The notes beneath the pieces are model-generated. The model did not search any database, was not told where the DNA came from, and was given only the letters and a program-made list of their open reading frames with translations. Below are positions 5,041 through 7,957 of a stretch of DNA of 7,957 nucleotides, piece by piece. The stretch spans positions 1 to 7,957 of the forward strand of contig CAAEDD010000064.1 in the NCBI GenBank assembly GCA_900754515.1. The letters are read 5' to 3'. Numbering within the stretch: position 1 is the stretch's first letter; each line of letters starts with the position of its first letter. The DNA is from an uncultured Oscillospiraceae bacterium. Lineage in GTDB: Bacteria; Bacillota; Clostridia; Oscillospirales; Oscillospiraceae. The translations under genes were made by a program, and so were the position numbers.

Positions 5041-6243
5041 ATGGTAAAGATAACAGATGTAAAAACGTTTATGACTTGCCCCTATGATGTTAACCTAGTT
5101 GTCGTGAAGGTTGAAACAAACCAGCCTGGGCTTTTTGGCTTAGGATGCGCTACATTTACTCAACGCTGTAAAGCTGTGGTAACAGTTATAAACGAGTATA
5201 TTAAGCCGCTCATTATAGGGAGAAACGCCGGAGAAATTCAGGAGCTGTGGACCCTAATGAATCAAAACGCATACTGGCGTAATGGGCCTGTTGTTAACAT
5301 GGCAATTGGTGGAGTAGATTTGGCGCTATGGGATATTAAGGGGAAAATGGCAGGAATGCCGGTATACGACTTGCTTGGCGGAAAGAGTCGTGAAGGAATT
5401 CCGGTTTATGGCTATGCAAACGGCGATTCAAAAGAAGAAATCTTGGATAATGCGGAAAAAATATGGGAAGAGGGATATCATTATATAAGACTTCAAATTC
5501 ATCCTTTTAATGATGAAGGGCCAATTGCAGGGGACTGGAAGCCAATAAATGCAAAGTCAGGCCCGTACATAGACGGGAAAAAATATATTCGTTATATGAT
5601 GGATTTGTTTGAAAGCTGCCGTATAAAAATGGGAGAAGAACCGGAACTAATTCACGATGTTCATGAGAGACTGGCTCCTACAGACGCAATTTATTTTGCA
5701 CAGGCAGCAGAGCCTATCCGCTTATATTTCTTGGAGGATCTTTTCTCACCTGATCAAGTAGCATATTATAGACATCTGCGCAGTATTTGCAGCACACCAG
5801 TTGCTCAAGGAGAATTATGTGTTAATCCAATGGAGTGGGTACCTTTGGTAAGTGAGCGCCTTATCGACTATATACGTATTCATATTACAATGATAGGCGG
5901 ACTTACACCAGCTCTAAGATGTGCCCATATGTGCGAACTTTACGGAGTTCGATTAGCATGGCATGGACCATGGGACCTTAACCCAATAGGCCATGCAGCA
6001 CAAATGCATATAGATATAAACTGCCCTAATCTTGGCATTCAGGAATGGTCAGGTATGAATGACGCAGAATATGAAATTTTTCCAGGAGCACCATACGTAA
6101 AAAACGGCTTTGCATATATTAATGATATGCCGGGTTTTGGTGTGGAATTTGACGAGGTCGCTGCAAAGAAATTTCCGCCGAAAGAAGAAATCATTAAATG
6201 GACACAGCTAAGGCAGCGTGATGGAAGTCTTGTACTTCCATAA
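5041..6243 (+). CDS. Enolase-superfamily acid-sugar dehydratase (mannonate dehydratase/RspA subgroup)
   Basis: The protein probably removes water from a sugar acid to give a 2-keto-3-deoxy acid in the cytoplasm. The 400-residue length matches the subgroup (about 400). The N-terminal capping domain (about 1-115) has AYWRNGPV and the MAIGGVDLALWDIKGKMAG helix. The barrel domain carries the Mg2+ ligands D206 (HDVHER), E232 (FLEDLF) and E258 (GEL). The likely catalytic base is H208, and H309 (AWHGPWD) and E335 (GIQEW) occupy further conserved active-site positions. The loop after R150 is unlike the mannonate dehydratase loop I know: the YG(V/M)-type stretch carrying its catalytic tyrosine is not evident. 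The true substrate could therefore be D-mannonate, D-gluconate or another aldonate, and the subgroup is known to include poor or inactive mannonate dehydratases. AAGGAG (5028-5033) supports the ATG. The neighbours are a FadR-like regulator and a TRAP transporter. The superfamily is certain; the substrate is open. Confidence 0.9.
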   Translation: MVKITDVKTFMTCPYDVNLVVVKVETNQPGLFGLGCATFTQRCKAVVTVINEYIKPLIIGRNAGEIQELWTLMNQNAYWRNGPVVNMAIGGVDLALWDIKGKMAGMPVYDLLGGKSREGIPVYGYANGDSKEEILDNAEKIWEEGYHYIRLQIHPFNDEGPIAGDWKPINAKSGPYIDGKKYIRYMMDLFESCRIKMGEEPELIHDVHERLAPTDAIYFAQAAEPIRLYFLEDLFSPDQVAYYRHLRSICSTPVAQGELCVNPMEWVPLVSERLIDYIRIHITMIGGLTPALRCAHMCELYGVRLAWHGPWDLNPIGHAAQMHIDINCPNLGIQEWSGMNDAEYEIFPGAPYVKNGFAYINDMPGFGVEFDEVAAKKFPPKEEIIKWTQLRQRDGSLVLP

Positions 6244-6299
6244 ATCTTCATTACTTATCTGAAATTCAACTTAATAGCGGCTGAAAAGGAATTATAATT

Positions 6300-6365
6300 A
6301 TGCAGGCTTCTTATATAGGACTAAAAGATAATCGCCCCAGAGTTGCAGCTCTGAAGCGATTATAG
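6300..6365 (+). CDS. possible small ORF of 21 codons
   Basis: ATG at 6300 is preceded by AAGGA (6286-6290) at a 9-base spacing and the frame runs to TAG at 6363-6365. The peptide begins MQASYIGLKDNR and ends VAALKRL; it is basic and has no membrane segment. Its second half is encoded by the first hairpin (6328-6363), so the open frame may be a by-product of that structure. It could be a leader peptide, a small protein, the remnant of a truncated gene, or chance. I do not recognise it. Confidence 0.2.
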   Translation: MQASYIGLKDNRPRVAALKRL

Positions 6366-6396
6366 GTTAAAAGCTTTTGGCCAGCTAATTTTAACC
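6328..6396 (+). repeat. two adjacent hairpins, possible structured RNA
   Basis: Hairpin one pairs ATAATCGC (6328-6335) with GCGATTAT (6356-6363). Inside it, after a two-by-two internal loop, CAGAG (6338-6342) pairs with CTCTG (6349-6353) around a six-base loop. Hairpin two starts two bases later: GGTTAAAA (6365-6372) pairs with TTTTAACC (6389-6396), with an inner GCT/AGC extension and a small bulge. Neither is followed by a U-tract on the + strand, so they are not typical terminators. They could be a 5'-leader structure of the transporter mRNA, an mRNA-stabilising 3' element of the dehydratase transcript, or a small dispersed palindromic repeat. Confidence 0.55.
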
Positions 6397-6561
6397 ATCT
6401 TAATAAGAATACAATAGTTTTCTTATAAAGTCAATGCTATATAAAAATCAAACTGACTAAATATTAAATCCGTTTTCTATTTTGATTGAATTACACGGGC
6501 AAGCACGTTGTAGATAATTTTAATTAATTGATATATTTAATTAGATAAAAAGGAGTAAAAT

Positions 6562-7608
6562 ATGAAAAAAATTATAAGCATTCTTCTGCTTATCTGCATA
6601 TGTGTATCTCTCTTTGGCTGCAGGGCTGAGAAAAGTGGCACAGCAGATGCAGATGTCTCCGATATTGTTGAATCTTCTGCCAATAAAACAAACAATACTG
6701 ATGAAGCTATTGTAATACGGTACAATATGGGGTCGGCAGAAGGGTCTACACTGGATATTGGCGCCAGATACATGGGCGAATTGCTTGACGAGTGGACCGA
6801 TGGAAGAATTACTGTTGAGGTCTACAATTCGAATGCTCTTGGAAGCGACAGAGAACTGATTGAGGCATTGGCATTGGGAGACCTAGAAATGGCCAATATA
6901 GCTACGGGAACTGTCTGTAATTTCTCGGAAGCTTTTAAACCATTGGATCTCCCTTATGTTGTAAAGGATAGAGAAACTGCTTATAAAGTTTTGGATGGTG
7001 AGGAAGGCCGGGAAGTGCTTGACACACTTGAAGCATCAAATATTAAAGGCTTAAGCTTTTGGGAGCTTGGCTGGCGCGTCCTTTACAACAATATAAAGGA
7101 GATTAACACACCGGCAGATATGAAAGATGTTAAAATTCGCACCATGGAAAACGATATATATCTGAACCTGTTTAACGGGATTGGAGCATATGCAATAGCC
7201 ATGTCGGTCAGCGAATTATATACGGCTCTTCAGCAAGGAACTGTTAACGCCTGTGAAAATCCAATAGGCGCTCAATATGAAGGTGGGTATTACGAAGTCG
7301 TTCCGTATGTTTCTGTAACAAATCATGTATATTGTGCGTGCGTTTCTATGATTAGTATGGATTTTTGGAACAGTCTCTCAGCAGACGACCAAGAACTTAT
7401 CGTAAAAGCTGATGCAATGGCAAGAGATTATTGCAGAAACTTTTGTGCTGAACAGGAAGGTGAATACTATCAGAAATGGATTGATGCCGGCGGGACTGTG
7501 ACCTATGTAGATACTGATCTCTGGGCGGAAGAGTGCTCTTTTGTAGTTGATTCCTACGCTGATGAGATTGACATGGACTTTGTTGCTGCACTTCGTGGAG
7601 AGAAATAG
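6562..7608 (+). CDS. dctP: TRAP transporter substrate-binding lipoprotein, DctP family
   Basis: This is the extracytoplasmic receptor of a TRAP transporter, which imports organic or sugar acids using an ion gradient. The 348-residue precursor has a lipoprotein signal peptide, MKKIISILLLICICVSLFGC, with lipobox LFGC and lipidated C20, so it is tethered to the outer face of the membrane. A Ser/Thr/Asp/Asn-rich linker (about 21-47) leads to the DctP domain (about 50-345). Family hallmarks are NALGSDRELIEALALGDLEMA (90-111), the conserved arginine R193 in DVKIRTMEN, which usually binds the substrate carboxylate, and SELYTALQQGTVNACENP (217-234). The ATG is served by AGGAG (6551-6555). The symbol is the family name and does not imply C4-dicarboxylate transport; the neighbouring dehydratase suggests a sugar acid. 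A hairpin with a U-tract follows before the next transporter gene. Confidence 0.95.
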   Translation: MKKIISILLLICICVSLFGCRAEKSGTADADVSDIVESSANKTNNTDEAIVIRYNMGSAEGSTLDIGARYMGELLDEWTDGRITVEVYNSNALGSDRELIEALALGDLEMANIATGTVCNFSEAFKPLDLPYVVKDRETAYKVLDGEEGREVLDTLEASNIKGLSFWELGWRVLYNNIKEINTPADMKDVKIRTMENDIYLNLFNGIGAYAIAMSVSELYTALQQGTVNACENPIGAQYEGGYYEVVPYVSVTNHVYCACVSMISMDFWNSLSADDQELIVKADAMARDYCRNFCAEQEGEYYQKWIDAGGTVTYVDTDLWAEECSFVVDSYADEIDMDFVAALRGEK

Positions 7609-7615
7609 AATTTGT

Positions 7616-7659
7616 TAGGGGCGAAGGGCAACTATAGACTTTGCCCCTATTATTTTTTT
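7616..7659 (+). terminator. terminator-like hairpin between dctP and dctQ
   Basis: TAGGGGCGAAG (7616-7626) pairs with CTTTGCCCCTA (7639-7649) over 11 bp with one G-T pair, followed by TTATTTTTTT (7650-7659). An alternative, mutually exclusive stem is GGGCAA (7626-7631) with TTGCCC (7641-7646). It lies eight bases after the dctP stop and inside an evident transporter operon, so it most likely acts as a partial terminator that makes the receptor more abundant than the membrane subunits. Confidence 0.82.
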
Positions 7660-7719
7660 AAACATTTCTTGATCGGAGTATGTTTGGAAACAGAGCCTAA
7701 ACCAGGAAATGGAGGAAAA

Positions 7720-7957
7720 ATGGATCTATTAAAAAAGATTTTTTTTGCAATTTTAAAAATTGAGAGAGCAATTGGAGCAGTACTTCTTTTTGTCATATTG
7801 GCAGTAGTTTTTGTAGCAACTGTAGGGCGTTACTCGACACTTTTTAAAATTACTTTTAGCGAAGAACTAGCAAGATTCTGTATGATATGGCTTGTATTTA
7901 TTGGCGCAGCTGTCTGTGGTTATGAAGGGAACCTTTTTAATGTCGACCTGATTATGC
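7720..7957 (+). CDS. dctQ: TRAP transporter small membrane subunit, DctQ family (5' part)
   Basis: The first 79 codons are present and the frame is open at the right edge. The start is ATG at 7720 with GGAGG at 7711-7715, a rather short 4-base spacer. The sequence shows a basic N-terminus, a first membrane segment (about 17-36, AIGAVLLFVILAVVFVATVG) and a second (about 54-68, CMIWLVFIGAAVCGY). Between them is the DctQ hallmark FSEELARF (46-53), and NVDLIM (74-79) matches the conserved loop that follows the second helix. DctQ proteins have four membrane helices and pair with the large DctM permease, which should lie next, outside the window. The order receptor, small subunit is a common TRAP layout. 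The symbol is a family name only. Confidence 0.9.
   Translation, partial: MDLLKKIFFAILKIERAIGAVLLFVILAVVFVATVGRYSTLFKITFSEELARFCMIWLVFIGAAVCGYEGNLFNVDLIM

Larger units (their letters stand above)
6244..6561. other. 318-base AT-rich intergenic region
   Basis: The region separates the dehydratase from the TRAP binding-protein gene. Its first half holds a possible 21-codon ORF and two adjacent hairpins, listed separately. The second half (about 6397-6550) is very AT-rich, and I see no convincing -35/-10 pair; weak candidates are TATATA near 6440 and GATAAT at 6513-6518. I found no good catabolite-repression (cre) site and no copy of the TTGTnnnACAA operator. The gap is long enough for a separate promoter for the transporter genes. 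Confidence 0.6.

Noticed and set aside
6465..6482. Catabolite-repression (cre) site around AAATCCGTTTTC
   Set aside because: At least three mismatches fall at conserved positions of the cre consensus, so it is not better than chance in AT-rich DNA.
7709..7732. ATG at 7709 as a start for the DctQ gene
   Set aside because: That frame stops after seven codons; the ATG at 7720 opens the frame with the DctQ motifs.
1..7957. CRISPR array, tRNA, rRNA, transposase or phage genes
   Set aside because: No regularly spaced direct repeats, cloverleaf sequences or mobile-element protein motifs were seen; the repeats present are short, isolated inverted repeats.

Overview
The window looks like chromosomal DNA from an endospore-forming member of the Bacillota, most likely class Clostridia; an Oscillospiraceae-like organism is a guess from gene content and style. 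The support is three spore genes (a YunB-family protein, a CotJA/CotJB-type protein and CotJC), a Firmicute-type NAD+-dependent DNA ligase, and strong GGAGG-type ribosome binding sites. All recognised genes lie on the + strand.

Left part (1-3979, GC-richer, core functions). The 3' end of an unidentified gene (stop at 116-118) is followed by yunB (146-829) and, 14 bases later, ligA (844-2820). These two are probably one transcription unit, which ends at a strong hairpin terminator (2838-2866). A possible mother-cell sigma-factor promoter then leads into a two-gene spore coat operon. Its first gene (2936-3379, TTG start) appears to join a CotJA-like segment to a complete CotJB-like domain. The second is cotJC (3383-3979), a manganese-catalase-fold protein with all five metal ligands in place. 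A 12-bp perfect hairpin (4006-4040) closes this block.

Right part (from about 4041, clearly AT-richer, accessory metabolism). This is the start of a sugar-acid utilisation locus. It holds a FadR-subfamily GntR regulator (4225-4959) with a near-consensus promoter and a perfect TTGTnnnACAA palindrome just downstream of the predicted transcription start. Next come an enolase-superfamily acid-sugar dehydratase of the mannonate dehydratase/RspA subgroup (5041-6243), a TRAP transporter substrate-binding lipoprotein (6562-7608), and the first 79 codons of the TRAP small membrane subunit (7720 to the window end). A terminator-like hairpin with a U-tract sits between the last two genes and may keep the binding protein more abundant than the membrane subunits. 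The inferred scheme is that the TRAP system imports an aldonate- or uronate-type sugar acid, the dehydratase converts it to a 2-keto-3-deoxy sugar acid, and the GntR protein senses a pathway compound. The TRAP large subunit and any kinase or aldolase would lie beyond the right edge.

The 318-base gap 6244-6561 holds two adjacent hairpins (6328-6363 and 6365-6396) and a possible 21-codon ORF of unknown meaning. I see no rRNA, tRNA, CRISPR array, transposase or phage gene. Nothing here is clearly a new defence or mobile system. The most notable points are the CotJA-CotJB fusion, the sporulation gene immediately ahead of an essential DNA ligase, the regulatory layout of the sugar-acid locus and the unexplained tandem hairpins.
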